The position numbers and the translations under genes are program-made. Source: Garcia nutans (taxonomy: Eukaryota; Streptophyta; Magnoliopsida; Malpighiales; Euphorbiaceae). Taken from it: a stretch of 64,000 bases of DNA. Below are positions 9,865 to 22,099 of the stretch, piece after piece. Where the stretch lies: contig CANTUV010000037.1 in NCBI GenBank assembly GCA_947685225.1, positions 32,817,001-32,881,000 of the forward strand, read 5' to 3'. The notes under the pieces are model-generated. The model had not been told where the DNA came from. It ran no database searches and saw nothing but the letters and a program-made list of their open reading frames with translations. Numbering within the stretch: the stretch's first letter is position 1; each line of letters begins with the position of its first letter.

Positions 9865-12383
9865 TGTAACATCCCGAATTCCAGATTGGTAAGAAACAGA
9901 CATTGAGGATATGATTTAGGCTTAGAACAAAGGAGTTTAGAACATGACCTATAACTTGAACTCGAATTTCATCCAAGTTAATGATATAATTAGAGAGTCT
10001 CAAAGAAGACTTAATTGTTTATTTGTGTCTTATCTAGACGTATAACTTGAAATTACTCAATTTAGAGTTGTACAGAATAAGATATGGTGGATTTAGTAGA
10101 CAATGTGCAAGCTGCCTCAGGACAGCAAAGTAGGCTTGAATTCAAAGGACCGTCAAAAATCAGATATAGCTCGGATCGACCTGAAATTTTGACACAATAT
10201 AGCCCCGAATGTCTAGTTTCAGTGGCAATAAGAATTACTTAATTTTGAGTTGTGAGTAAAAAGATATTAATAAAAAAAGACAGCAAGATCAGGAAGGGAT
10301 ATCAAAACGACCTAAGTGGAAATTTCTCAAAAGTTAGGGGCAACTATGTAAACTTAAAAATTAAGTGTCGGAAGTTCTTAATAGTGCCCATATCCGACCC
10401 CAGAAGAATATTCTTAAGATTAATCGGATCATAACCGTGGGTTTCAATTTTTGCCGAAAACGCACGGTTTAAAAGTTACAATCGATTAATCGTTGGAGGG
10501 TATTTTGATATTTTCACACCCTAGACTATAAAATTACAGCACAAGAAAGTTGAGGGAGTCAAAATATGAATAAAAGGAAGCCTAAGGGCTTGCCAAATAA
10601 ATAAGATAAAAGAAGGAGGCAAGTGGGCCAATCATAAATAGCCATTTAGCATTTATTAAAAGAAGAAAAGAAAAAAAGATGGACAAATGGCCCTAAGGCA
10701 TTCATCCACCCCAAAAGTGGATCATAATTAGCCATATAGCATTTATTAAAAGAAGAAGGCAAGTGGACCAATTAAAAGTGGCCATTTTTGCTATAAGGTG
10801 TATCAATTAGAAGAAGGCAAATGGACCAATTAAAAGTAGCCATTTTTGTTATAAGGTGTACCAATTGGAAGAAGGCAAATGGACCAATTAAAAGTAGCCA
10901 TTTTTGCTATAAGGTGTACCAATTAGAAGAAGGCAAATGGACCAATTAAAAGTAGCCATTTTTGCTATTAGGGGAAACCAATTAGAAGAAGGCAAATGGA
11001 CCAATTAAAAGTGGCCATTTTTGCTATAAGGTGTACCAATTGGAAGTCAACATCTATTCACCACTTATGGCTTCCATTTGGATCAAAATAAGCTAAGGAA
11101 AGAAAGTATAAAAGCCCCTCTTGCATGGTGAATTCATCCAAACCATAAGAGAAGGAAGAAGGAGGTATTTTTCCTAAGCTTAAGGCTTTTGATTTAAAGA
11201 GTTTTATGACAAACAAGATTATAAGGAAATCAAGGAGACAAGGAAGGAAAGGAAGTGATATAGAATAAGGACTAAGGAAAAGCAAGGTTTGGTACTTTAA
11301 CATAAAAGAAATTTTATTTTCTTGCAAACTTTTGTTCATATGGTATATATATGCGTGTATATGGTATATATGTGAATACATATGATACATATATGTGGTA
11401 TTTGTGTAAGTATATATTGTATATACATGGAGAATATGTGGTATATATATGAAGTGATTGTGAATATATGAAATGTTATATATACTCTACTTGGTAAATG
11501 AGTAAAACCGGTCTGGAATGGGGGTTATATCGTGTGAGGTCAAGATCATGGCAACTAGTCGTGTGAGACCAAGACCACGCAGTTATATCGTGTGAGGTCA
11601 AGATCATGGCAACTAGTCATGTGAGACCAAGACCACGCAGTTATTCTATATCGTGTGAGACCAAGACCATGGCAATTAGTCATGTGAGGTCAAGACCACG
11701 CGTAACTCTATACGAGGCCTCATTCCGAGATCGGTGTATTCATAATTACCTTGTGGAGCGAAATGATAAAATGATAATAACTGAATATATGACATGTTCA
11801 TTACTTTTAAAAGTGCATTATGTTTTTAATATTTATTTTTCATAATTAGTTAAAGTACCCACTAAGCAATGCTTAGCGAGTTTAGTTTCTTCTAAACTCG
11901 TAGGTTATTAGCAAGGAGCCAGTAGCGAGCAGAAGAGTCCTGCGATCTGCCGGTCATTAACAAACTTAAGTGGTGCTCTTCATTTTGTATTTTGGTATTA
12001 GAAAGTGGCACGTACTTATTTGAACAATACAAAGAGATAACTTGATGTACATGTAAATCTAGTAATGGATAATAACTGTATGGTTTTGAATTGAGTTGGG
12101 TTGTGAATATAGAAGTGTGAATTCTTCTTTCAGGATTTGTAGTTGAGGTTATAAGGGTGGATTATTGGGAGTGTGCTTGTATTGAATTGTGAAATAAAAT
12201 GTTTTTCAAAAATAAGAAAAATCAGTTTTGTCGACACTTGGGACCATCAATTATAGGGGAAACTCTGGCAAAAGTTTTTAAAAATCTGCACTTAAAATTG
12301 GCTAAGTAAAATATTAAGACACAACCACCATGAGATAACAGTCCATCTTGGTCTATAAACGTAGGCTAAGATGGGGTGTTACA
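9865..12383 (+). repeat. Element E 3' LTR
   Basis: 2519 bp, a near-identical copy of 7040-9557, with tandem arrays at 10752-11042 and 11526-11702 and the twin stem-loop at 11862-11900. Confidence 0.92.
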
Positions 12384-12388
12384 AAAAA

Positions 12389-13898
12389 GGAAAATTTCCA
12401 AGCCAACCGGAGCAGGCCAAAGCAATCACCGTTTTGAGAAGTGGTAAGGTACTTGATAATAAAATCGGTGATAATAACATTGATAATTCCTTTGATGCAG
12501 ATACAATGAAAGGTAATGGCAAGGAAATGCAAGAAGAAGAAGCTGAACCAAATGAGCTTAAGGAGAATAAAGAGGAGGCATCCGCTGCACCAAAGCTGCA
12601 CAAATCTCCAAATCCATACAGACCCCCAATTCCATTTCCCAGCAGGTTAAAAAATGAAAAGCATGATAAGCAATTTTCTGAAATTTATAACATGCTTTTG
12701 AAGGTAAGTATCAACCTACCCTTACTAGAGGTGATAAAGAATATGCCATCTTATGCCAAATTCTTAAAAGAGCTTAACACTAAGAAGATAAAGTATGAGC
12801 TGGATGAGAAGGTGATAGTTTCGAAAGTAACAAGTGTTGTTTTACAACATAAGTTACCTCCTAAACTAAAAGATCTTGGGAGCTTTATAGTTAAAATCTC
12901 TATGGGGAATGAGAAAGAGACCATTGGCATGTGTGATCTCGGAGCTAGCATTAATTTGATGCCATACTCAATTTATTTAAAACTAGAGCTTGGGGAACTC
13001 AAACCAACCAAAATGGTTTTGCAACTAGCAGATAGAACTCTTAGATACCCTAAGGGAATCATAGAAGATGTTCTAGTGAAGGTAGGAGGTTTGATTGTAC
13101 CCGTTGATTTTTATTGTCTTAGACATGGGGGGAGAAATCCCACGGGATGCCGAACATGCAATTTTGTTAGGAAGTCCTTTTATGGCCACAACTAACACTT
13201 TAATTGATGTTAAAAATGGAAAATTAACCATGACCATTTTGGGACAAACTGTAGAATTTTCAATTTTTAACACTTCCCCCATTCCCACCAGTGCTTTATA
13301 TGAAGATTGCTCTTTCATTGATCTTACTGATAGTGCTGTCCAAGAAGTTTTCTTGCAGGAAAATGGCGAACACAAGCTAGAAAGGGCTCTTAAATTGCAA
13401 GAAGAAGCAGAGATTTCCAATGAGGAGGATAAGGAAGACAATTCCATTTTGGACGAGGAGAGTGTTGAGGAGGAATTTGAAGTTGAAAAAGAGCAAGTTC
13501 AACTACAAGGGGTTGAACTTAAAGAACTCCCCAAGCATTTAAAATATATTTTTCTTGGGGAAAATAACTCTCAACCAGTGATAATTTCTACTACCCTTAC
13601 CAGTGAGGAAGAAAATAAGCTTGTAACAATGTTGAAAAAATTCAAGAAGGCTATAGGTTGGGGGTTGAGTGACATTAAGGGTATTAGTCCCTCTATGTGC
13701 ATGCACAAGATTATCTTAGAGGAAGGGGCTAAACCGGTTAGAGAGTCTCAAAGGAGGCTAAACCCTAACATGAGCGAGGTTGTTAAGAAGGAGGTCCTTA
13801 AATTACTGGATGAAGGGGTAATTTACCCTATTGCTGATAGTGAATGGGTTAGTCCTGTTCATGTTGTGCCTAAGAAAACAGGGTTGACAGTGGTCTAG
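12389..13898 (+). pseudogene. gag-pol: Element D gag C-terminus, protease and RT start (broken)
   Basis: Continuation of the D polyprotein after element E. A lysine/glutamate-rich linker leads to 'PIPFPSRLK' and then the aspartic protease, with active-site motif D-L-G-A-S at about 12934. A frameshift near 13130 moves the frame from 12371-13195 to 13095-13898. The second frame carries the rest of the protease ('LLGSPFMAT') and the N-terminal part of reverse transcriptase. A stop at 13896-13898 stands where a tryptophan codon is expected, and the same frame continues at 13914. The protease would cut the polyprotein during particle maturation; here it is inactive by frameshift. Confidence 0.88.
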
Positions 13899-13913
13899 AA
13901 TGATAAAGGAGAG

Positions 13914-15572
13914 TTGGTACCAACACGAACACAAACTGGGTTGCGGATGTGCATAGATTATAGGAAATTAAATAAAGTCACCAAGAAAGATCACTTTCCT
14001 TTGCCATTTATTTATCAAATGCTTGATAGATTATATGGACATTCTTTTTACTGTTTTCTTGATGGTCTTTTAGGTTACTACCAAGTCCCGATAGCACCGG
14101 AAGATCAACCAAAGACTACATTTACTTGTCCCTTTGGGACATTTGCATTTCGATGGATGCCATTCGGACTTTGCGATGCACTGGGAACATTTCAAAGGTG
14201 TATGCTTTCCATATTTTCTGATATGTTAGACAAGTGCATTAAGGTATTCATGGATGACTTTTCTGTTTTTGGTAATTCCTTTGATGATTGTTTGGAAAAG
14301 TTGACTCTAGTACTTGAAAGGTGTATTGAATGTAATCTTACATTGAGTTGGGAAAAGAGTCACTTTATGGTTGATCATGGAATTGTTTTAGGGCATGTAA
14401 TTTCCCATGAAGGGATTGAGGTAGACAAAGCTAAAGTTGAATTAATTGTGAACCTACCTCCACCCACATCAGTTAAGGGAATTAGAAGTTTTTTGGGACA
14501 TGCAGGATTTTATAGAAGGTTTATAAAAGATTTTTCCAAAATTTCACGTCCTTTGTGTCATTTGTTAGGAAAAGATGTCCCATTTGTTTTTGACGAAAAG
14601 TGCTTAGAAGCTTTTAACATTTTGAAAGAAAAACTAACTTCTGCCCCTATAATTGTTGCCCCAAATTGGGATTTGCCATTTGAAAATATGTGCGATGCTT
14701 TGAATTTTGCCATTGGAGCTGTGTTGGGCCAAAGAGTGAATAAGTTGATGTGTGTAATTTATTATGCAAGTTTATCTTTAAACGATGCACAAGTAAATTA
14801 CACGACCACTGAGAGGGAAATGTTAGCTGTGGTATTTGCACTAGACAAATTTAGATCTTATTTGATAGGTTCTAAGGTCATAGTATTTTCTGATCATACG
14901 GCCTTGAAATACCTGTTGACCAAAGCACAACCTAAACCTAGGCTCATTAGGTGGGTGTTAATGTTACAAGAATTCGATGTTGAAATCAAAGATAGGAAAG
15001 GAAGCGAGAATGTAGTGGCCGACCATCTTTCTAGACTTAACTCTTGTGAAAATAATGCTGAAAATGCTTGTGAAAATGCTTTCGAAAAATTTCTGGATGA
15101 ACACTTGTTTTCCTTAACTCAAGTACCATGGTATGCTGATATTACTAATTATCTTTCTTGTGATGTAGTGAGAAAGGATTTGAGCTTCCAGGCAAAGAAG
15201 AGATTCCTGCATACATGTAAGTATTATTTTTGGGATGAGCCTTACTTGTTTAGAATTTGTAGTGATGAAGTGATAAGAAGGTGTGTGCCGGAAGAGGAAC
15301 AAAAGCAAGTGCTACAATTTTGCCACAATTTGTATTGCGGGGGACATTTTGGAGGAAAAAAGACCGCCGAGAAAATTCTTCAAAGCGGTTTGTATTGGCC
15401 TACTCTTTTTAAGGATGCTTATCATTTTTGCATAAGATGTGATCAATGCCAAAAAGTAGGAAACATTAGCAAACGGAATGAAATGCCCCTTAATATTTTT
15501 ATTGTGGTTGATATTTTTGATGTATGGGGAATTGATTTCATGGGGCCTTTGGTTTTGAATATATTCTTCTAG
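13914..15572 (+). pseudogene. pol: Element D reverse transcriptase, RNase H and integrase N-terminus
   Basis: Long 552-residue frame. Reverse transcriptase has 'CIDYRKLN', 'FRWMPFGLC' and the catalytic F-M-D-D at 14247-14258. RNase H follows, with 'YTTTEREMLAVVFALDKFR' and 'SDHTALKYLL'. The integrase zinc-binding region has H and C pairs around 15315-15460 ('RCDQCQ'), then 'WGIDFMGP', the first catalytic Asp. The frame ends after a frameshift near 15555, and integrase continues in the frame at 15575. The length is close to normal for Athila pol. The enzyme would copy element RNA to DNA in the particle and insert it, but the frame breaks prevent a complete product. Confidence 0.92.
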
Positions 15573-15574
15573 CA

Positions 15575-16396
15575 GTGGATTATGTGTCCAAGTGGGTTGA
15601 GGCAATCCCCACTAGGACCAATGATGCTAACATTGTGTTAAAATTTGTGAAGGAGAATATTTTGAGCAGGTTTGGAACCCCCAAGGCGATAGTGAGTGAT
15701 GGAGGAAGCCATTTTTGCAACAAATGGTTTGAAAAGTTGATGACCAAGATGGGCATCCGACACAAAGTGGCAACTCCATATCATCCCCAAACATCCGGGC
15801 AAGCTGAGATTTCAAACAAGCAGATCAAGGGGATTTTAGAAAAGACAGTGAGCACAACTCGGAAGGACTGGTCAATCCGACTCTCGGAAGCATTGTGGGC
15901 TTATAGGACTGCTTATAAAACCCCATTGGGAATGAGTCCTTACAGGTTGGTCTTTGGCAAGGCATGCCACCTCCCGGTGGAATTGGAGCACAAGGCTTAT
16001 TGGGCAATAAAGACCACGAATATGGACTTAGGTGAAGCAAGGGAGCAAAGAATGCTACAAATTTCTGAGCTTGATGAGCTTCGGAATGAAGCCTATGAGA
16101 GTTCAAGGATTTTCAAGGAAAAGACCAAAGCTATTCATGACAGGATGATTCTTCAAAGGACTTTTGAATCGGGAATGAAAGTCCTCCTCTTCAATTCAAG
16201 AATGCGGTTGTTTCTCGAAAAATTGAAGTCACGTTGGAGTGGACAAATCACTCAAACATTCCCCTATGGGGTTGTTGAGTTGCTTAATTTAAAAACCAAA
16301 GAGACGTTCAAGGTCAATGGACAAAGGGTGAAGCCCTACTTTGAAGAAATCGACGTTGCAAAAACAGTGGAAAGCATGGTGTTCATTGACGAATGA
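15575..16396 (+). pseudogene. pol: Element D integrase core and C-terminus
   Basis: 273-residue frame that continues integrase after the frameshift. 'VDYVSKWVEA', 'IVSDGGSHF' (second Asp) and 'HPQTSGQAEISNKQIK' (catalytic Glu) give the D,D-35-E set. The C-terminal part runs to 'VKPYFEE' and a stop at 16394-16396. This ending, followed by a long non-coding spacer, is typical of Athila. No chromodomain is present, in contrast to element C. Confidence 0.9.
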
Positions 16397-16989
16397 TGCA
16401 ACAATGTCCAGCTATACGACATTAAAGAAGCGCTAAATGGGAGGCAACCCAAGGATTTGCATTTCTTTTCATAATTATAATTTTATATTTTGCAATTTTA
16501 ATTTCATGTTGAGTTAAATAAAATGGAATGGGTACTTTGATCGGTTTTTATTTTTCTTGAATGTGTTTCAGGATTAAAACAAGAAGAAGATTGCATTTTT
16601 TGTGATTTGGTGACATAAATAAACCAATTAAAAAAAATTTCAAAACCAATTTGGCAGTGTGAGACATGGCCACTTGACACGGCTAAGCCACTGGCCGTGT
16701 CAAGCAAACACCAAAAGGCACAGAGGCAGACACGGCCAGAGGTCCTGGCCGTGTCCTTGGCCGTGTCACACAGACACGGCCAAGCCTCTCCCAGTGTCAC
16801 TCCAATTGTCCTGCAATCTTATTTTGTCCAGTAACAGACACGTTCAAGGGACACGGCCAAGCCACTGGCCGTGTCCCTCAAAAAACCATCAAACACGGCC
16901 AAGCTTCACCAAGCTTGGCCGTGTCACCTAAATTTTTAGTTTTAAAAACACGAATTTCACCCAGTCCCTCATTTTAAATCCCTAAATCC

Positions 16990-17020
<31 letters not shown>

Positions 17021-17186
17021 GATCTCTCTCTCTAAAAACTCCATAGCCACTTCCTTAAACCTCCAAAATCATAGTAAATCTTTCATTTTTCTTAACCAAA
17101 ACTGATTTAAACTCATCCACTTCTCTTCTTTTCTCATTAAAAGGAAATTAAAACCGTGAAATCTTTATTTTCACCAAATCATCAAC
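16397..17186 (+). other. Element D spacer with CACGGCC hairpins and a CT microsatellite
   Basis: Non-coding. 16665-16926 contains several CACGGCC/GGCCGTG inverted repeats like those in the D LTRs, for example one ending CTTGGCCGTGTCACC at about 16926. 16983-17022 is mostly (CT)n. No RNA gene recognised. Confidence 0.8.
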
Positions 17187-18273
17187 ATGACAAGAACAAA
17201 GATGGTGTCTCACCACAAAAGGAAACGACCTCCACCTTCAGCTCCATCTTCATCATCGTCATCACCAAGGAGAGCAACTCTTCTCGCTCGGGGTTTCTTT
17301 CCGACGAGGTATGTTACCGAAGAATCCCTCGATGCTCTTCATATTAGAGATAATTTTTATAGATTTGTTCATAACCTTGGGTGGGAGAGATTTGTTTCCC
17401 TTAGACCTTTACAATTTGAAGAGCTTACATTGGAATTTTTAACCTCCCTTAAGGTTGAAAGAAATGACAAAAAGATTTGCATTAGGTTACTTTTTAAACT
17501 GCTTGGAAGACCATTTGTCCTTAAAATTGAGCAATTGAGCGATATATTTGGTTTCCATCAACAAGGGGAACAATGTGTGCCTAAGAGTTTTAGACAACAA
17601 TTCACATGGGGAGCTTTGGGCTCGGGAACTTATGTTGCCAAATCGGCCAAAGCTACGAAATTGGCAAATCCCGCCCTAAGGTACTTACACCGGTTTATGT
17701 CATGTGGATTCTTTGCAAGAAAAGAGAGTACAGGGGTTTTAGAACTAAGCGAACTATATTTTTTAGACTGTGCTATCAATGCCGTACCCGTTTGTACCGG
17801 CTATTGGTTAGCTGATGTGTTTGACAGTGTGGCAAATAAAAAGAGGGGTGCCATTTGCATCCGAGGATTAGTTACAATTTTAGCAATGGCACTCCTTGAT
17901 GATTTTGACCCGAGCCATTGCCGGATGACTAAGATCTCGGAGAGTGATTCATTAGATCTTGCCACCCAATGCACATGGTTTCAAGAAAAGGAGGAGCTTA
18001 TGTTATGGCTTCAGCTGAGCCAGAGGTACCGAAGGGCCGTCAAAAGAGAACATGAGTCGAGGAGGATTCCGACTCGGAATCTCTAGATTTAGATGAAGAT
18101 GCTCCAATCCCGGACAATCAAGAGATCCTTAATAGGATTGAAGCATTGGAAAGCAAGGTTGACCGTAACCGTGCTGCAGTCATGGAACAAATGGACCTAA
18201 TCAACAGCAACCTTGCTAAAATTCTGAGCCTCCACCCATCAGCTGCATCATCGTCCCATCCTCCATCACCGTA
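17187..18273 (+). pseudogene. Element D post-pol ORF, ATHILA ORF-1-like, with shifted coiled-coil tail
   Basis: The 299-residue frame (17187-18086) starts with a Ser/Pro/Arg-rich segment, then a domain with 'NPALRYLHRFM', 'LSELYFLDCAINA' and 'GAICIRGLVTILAMAL'. I recognise these as resembling the ATHILA ORF-1 family found downstream of pol in Athila elements; some authors call this ORF envelope-like, but I see no signal peptide or transmembrane segment here. Near 17990 the frame appears shifted: another frame carries an acidic stretch and a heptad-like segment with 'RIEALESKVDRN' to a stop at 18271-18273, with one internal stop near 18051. Function unknown. Confidence 0.7.
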
Positions 18274-19733
18274 GATCCTATCAGCTCCAACCTTTTGAAA
18301 ACACTTGTTATTTTCTTATTTGTAGTTATTTCATATTTTTGTTGTTATGGTTTTAAATGTTAACTCTCTATATTGTGTTTATTATGAAAAGGTAGCTTGC
18401 ATCACAAGGGATCGATGGAAAAACAGGTTGTACCTTAACTTTTTCTTTAATATCTTAGTTTCCATTGAGGATAATGTCAAACTTAAAGTGTGGGGTGTAT
18501 GCTAAACCTTTTGTTCATGAATATAAATTGTTTATTTTCGTAAGTGTTTTTGTTTTGTGTTTTGATTTATAATTGATTTTGATGGATATTAATAAGTTCA
18601 ATTGCTATAAGATTGTTGATAGATGACTTTTGAATTTTTGAAGCATGAATTTGAGAATTGATTAGAGTTAGTACTTATTGTCAATTTTGATGGTTATTCT
18701 TTGCATTGCCATTAAACTAGTGAGGAATTGAGCCATCAACTTATCATTCTTTTTATGTGTGAACATTTTTTATTGATGAATTACTAGAACTTGCTTTGAC
18801 ATGCATTTTGAGACTATATAAAGATTTCAATTAGGCATTAATATGATTAAGGCAATTTAGGACAACCCATTTTGGCTTAAAAAGACCAACCTTACATCCG
18901 ACCTTAGTTCGCCAACTTTGAGCTTATTTCATTTTTCCCTTCTTTCTTTTTCACAACACCATCGGCTTGAACCATTACATTTTAACTTTACCCGTTCATT
19001 AGATCAAGAGCATTTCAAGAGCATTAATGGAGTGTTGTGCTGAATAAAGTGTGGGGTTGAAATTCATTGGTTTTTAAATTACAAATTATTGTATTCTTTA
19101 GTTGAATACCCTATTATACATTAAAAAAATAAGGGAATGAATAATGAAAATCAAAATAATAGTTGATGTTCTTGTCGGAAGGGTTGTAATGAGTTTGGAA
19201 ATCATCTTTGCTAATTAAACAAATGGAGTTCCTTAAAAGCACATAAATGCTTAGTGCTAAGTGATTGAGATGAATTGTGGGATTGTTGATCATGCTACAT
19301 TGCTTGCTTCATTCTTGAAGTACTCTTGACCTAAATGAACTAACTCACTCTCCCAAATGTCATACCTTTTCCTTAGCCCCGCTACAACCAAATAAAAGAC
19401 CTTATGATTGATGCTTGATTGTGATTAGGTGGTGGAGATTTGATTGATAAGCAAGCCTATAGTCCTAATCTTTCATTGAATGTTGAGAGCTTAAACACTA
19501 CCCAATTAAACACTTGAGAGGTTTTGTGAGGAGTGACAATTTTGGTATGCATAGATTGACCATTAAGTAAGTTGAGTACCAATTATTCTTGATTCAATTA
19601 TGATTGCGGATTTAATAAGATGGGAGTCTTAATGCATTCTTATAACTCTTGAACTTGACAATATTTATCGTGTTTTATTTGTTTTTATTTTAACTTTGCT
19701 TGGGGACAAGCAAAGGATTAAGTGTGGGGTAAT
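18274..19733 (+). other. Element D 3' untranslated spacer and polypurine tract
   Basis: About 1.45 kb of AT-rich non-coding sequence between the last ORF and the 3' LTR. I see no gene. The end 'AAGTGTGGGGTAAT' (19720-19733) is the likely plus-strand priming site. Confidence 0.8.
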
Positions 19734-21549
19734 TGTTTAGATCAATTTTGTATATAGTTTCTATGATGTTTTTGTTAATTTTAAGTTAATTGTCATGCTA
19801 ATTTGTACTTAAGTTTGTTTGAAGTTGTTGATTTAGGTTGAAGAACATTCGATGGAGCCAGTTGATCAAAATTGGTGGAATTTGTGGAGAAAATCAGGTG
19901 ACACGGCCAAGCTAGACATGTCTTGGCCGTGTCCCTCATCAAAAGAAGGAGAAACCAAAGGAAATCATGTGACACGGCCAAGCTAGACATGTCTTGGCCG
20001 TGTCTCTCATCAAAAGTGAAGAAATTGAAGAAAAACAAGTGAAACGGACAGGCTCCACATGTCTTGGCCGTGTCCCTCAAGAAATCAAGTCCAGAAGCGA
20101 ACACGGTTATGAGACACCAAAAGAACAAAAGGCAAAGAAAGAAAAGAAAGAGGCAGAGACTGACACCATCAATGACACGGCCGTGTCCTGGGCAGTGTCT
20201 CACAAGGACAAAACACTCAGTCATGAGACACGGCCAAGCTCCAAATGGCTTGGCCGTGTCACCCTAGATCCTTAGCTGGCTTGCACAAAGTGTAAGCTGT
20301 GATGTTTTAGTGGGTGACAAAAGAACAAAAAGGAGTAAAAAGAGGGAGGAAATTATGGAAGAAACATATAAAGAAATTGGAAAGTGGGAGACAAACAATC
20401 ATGGGTGTCTTAAAAATTCAAAGTGGAAGAGAATGGAGGGAAAAAGAAAATGGATTAAATAAATTTAGTGGACATTCTCTACACACATCTTGTTCTTCAT
20501 CTTCTTCATTTTCTTCCTTGGTTCTTGCTTGAGAGAGAAAGACACCATTCTCCCATCTTCATTCACCATTTCCTTTCACACACCAAGAGCAAAGACAATT
20601 GTTGGTTTTGAAGTGAGTTACTAGTTCTTGAGGATTAGGGTTTTAAGAAGCTTGATTGGAGAGTTGAGAATTTGAGAGAGCTATCATCCACTCCTTCAAG
20701 AAGAGAGCCATTTGTTCAAGAGAGCTGGAAGTTCATCATCACACACCAAGAGGGAGCTACGAAAGAGACAAGGAGTCCGATTTTTAGCATCTTCTTAAGG
20801 GGTTTTTCTAACTCTTTCTTTTAATCCATTTCTTATTTGTTGTTGTTGTATCAAGAACATTAATATTGCAATGAATAACCTTGATTTGGTTTATATTGAA
20901 ATGAGTAATTGTTTAAAGAATATGACGAGCTAATTTACTCATGCTTTGGGTTGTAGTATATTTGATTAAATGATTTGATTTGATGATTCCACTGATATAC
21001 CTTGTTATATGTTGATTGCATTGAAATTAGAGGTAAATTGATAGATTGGCCACCTATTGATTACTTAATATTGAATGACGGACCGAGAGGAGAAGTTTAA
21101 TATCGGAACTATGCAATTGACTACCCTAAGAATGAATTAGAAATATAAGTTCTAGGGTTTATTAATTTGTAATGAAAAATAATTGGTTGTTGTTAATTCA
21201 TAAATGTGAAAACTAGTGAATTGATAATTGGTTAATTAATCTTAAGGAACAAATTAAGGCACAAGGTTATATTAATGGATAATTGGATAATTAAACATTT
21301 GATTAAATGGACCTACAACCCTAGGCATCATTTCCATAATTGAATTTCTCTTGCATAAAATCACTCATTTTCATTTCTAAGGTTAATTACAATTCACCAA
21401 TCCAATCACACAATCGAGTTTATTATTTCATGTTAATCGAACTATTACATGCAAGTCCTTCCTTGGGAAACGACCTTGGGGCGATCACCGTCACTACAAT
21501 AGCCTCGTATACTTGTGAGTGCCGCTTTGTGATAGTGTTAATTTAAGCG
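19734..21549 (+). repeat. Element D 3' LTR (last bases missing)
   Basis: Copy of 3843-5592, about 1.8 kb, with a hairpin array at 19910-20260. It stops at AAGCG, lacking the final CAACA seen in the 5' LTR, and joins directly to element C LTR sequence equivalent to 28799. Confidence 0.9.
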
Positions 21550-21925
21550 TATTGTGGTTTATCACGCAGGTGATAGGGTAGAACCAGAGAGTTCAGCTAG
21601 ACCAAGTTGAGTCTAGATTCTGAAGCATTGATAGAGGGCTTAAAGATCAAAGACAAACTGCCAAACATGTATAAGATTTTATGTTTTGTAAAACATGGAT
21701 TTTGCTGTATATGTATTTGTAAATACCGCTATATTTTCCGCTGCGTATCACATAAATGTTTTATCTATTGTACTTTATAATATGATTTGAATGTTTTAAG
21801 TTTTTCTTATAATGTTGTTAATTGAAAGATCGGTTTGCTTATCATAAACTATAGCACACCTGTATTCGGTATACGTATATTACAGGTGTATGTAGTGTGC
21901 GTATACGGGGTATAGGGGTGTTACA
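21550..21925 (+). repeat. Element C 5' LTR, right part
   Basis: Matches 28799-29173 of the 3' LTR and ends GGGGTGTTACA at 21925. The segment equivalent to 28302-28798 is deleted, which removes the first stem and one arm of the second stem of the twin stem-loop. Confidence 0.9.
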
Positions 21926-21932
21926 ATTGTTT

Positions 21933-21944
21933 TGGTATCAGAGC
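21933..21944 (+). other. Element C primer binding site (initiator tRNA-Met)
   Basis: TGGTATCAGAGC, seven bases after the LTR end, is a full match to the complement of the initiator tRNA-Met 3' end. Confidence 0.92.
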
Positions 21945-22099
21945 CTAGGTTTGAGATTCTCAACCTAGGTAAACTGTAAGAAAAAGAAAATTTTGATTTT
22001 AAAATATGGTTTTTTTTAAAATAAGATACATGTTTTGGTATTGGCAGTCTTTGATCTTTAATGAGGTATAGTCTGCTGTGTTTGCAGATATAGGTAGTG

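Larger units (their letters stand above)
7040..12383 (+). mobile_element. Element E: non-autonomous LTR element with 2.5-kb LTRs and a 307-bp interior
   Basis: Two LTRs of 2518 and 2519 bp, starting TGTAACATCCCGAATTCC and ending GGGGTGTTACA, flank only 307 bp. The target duplication AAAAA lies at 7035-7039 and 12384-12388 in D's gag. The interior has an initiator-Met primer site and a polypurine tract but no coding sequence. The LTR ends, primer type, pre-LTR sequence (TTTCGGGGCGAAAC, compare TTTCGAGGATGAAA in C) and the twin stem-loop all point to a Tekay-type autonomous partner. LTRs are very similar to each other by eye, suggesting a fairly recent insertion. Confidence 0.92.
3843..21549 (+). 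mobile_element. Element D: Athila-clade Ty3/gypsy retrotransposon
   Basis: The two LTRs begin TGTTTAGATCAATTTTG (3843, 19734). A tRNA-Asp-type primer site follows the first, and the sequence 'AAGTGTGGGGTAAT' precedes the second. Gag, protease, reverse transcriptase-RNase H and integrase are all of Athila type, followed by an additional ORF (17187) resembling the ATHILA ORF-1 family. It sits in element C's 5' LTR. The right end is altered: the last few LTR bases and about 496 bp of C's LTR are missing, so no clean target duplication remains. Gag is interrupted by element E. Confidence 0.92.

Noticed and set aside
8233..11390. Two nearly identical 110-codon minus-strand frames (8233-8565 and 11058-11390)
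   Set aside because: They are the same LTR position in the two LTRs of element E; no conserved domain and low-complexity hydrophobic sequence.
17187..18086. Possible viral envelope gene in element D
   Set aside because: No signal peptide, transmembrane segment or glycoprotein-like cysteine pattern visible; better described as ATHILA ORF-1-like.
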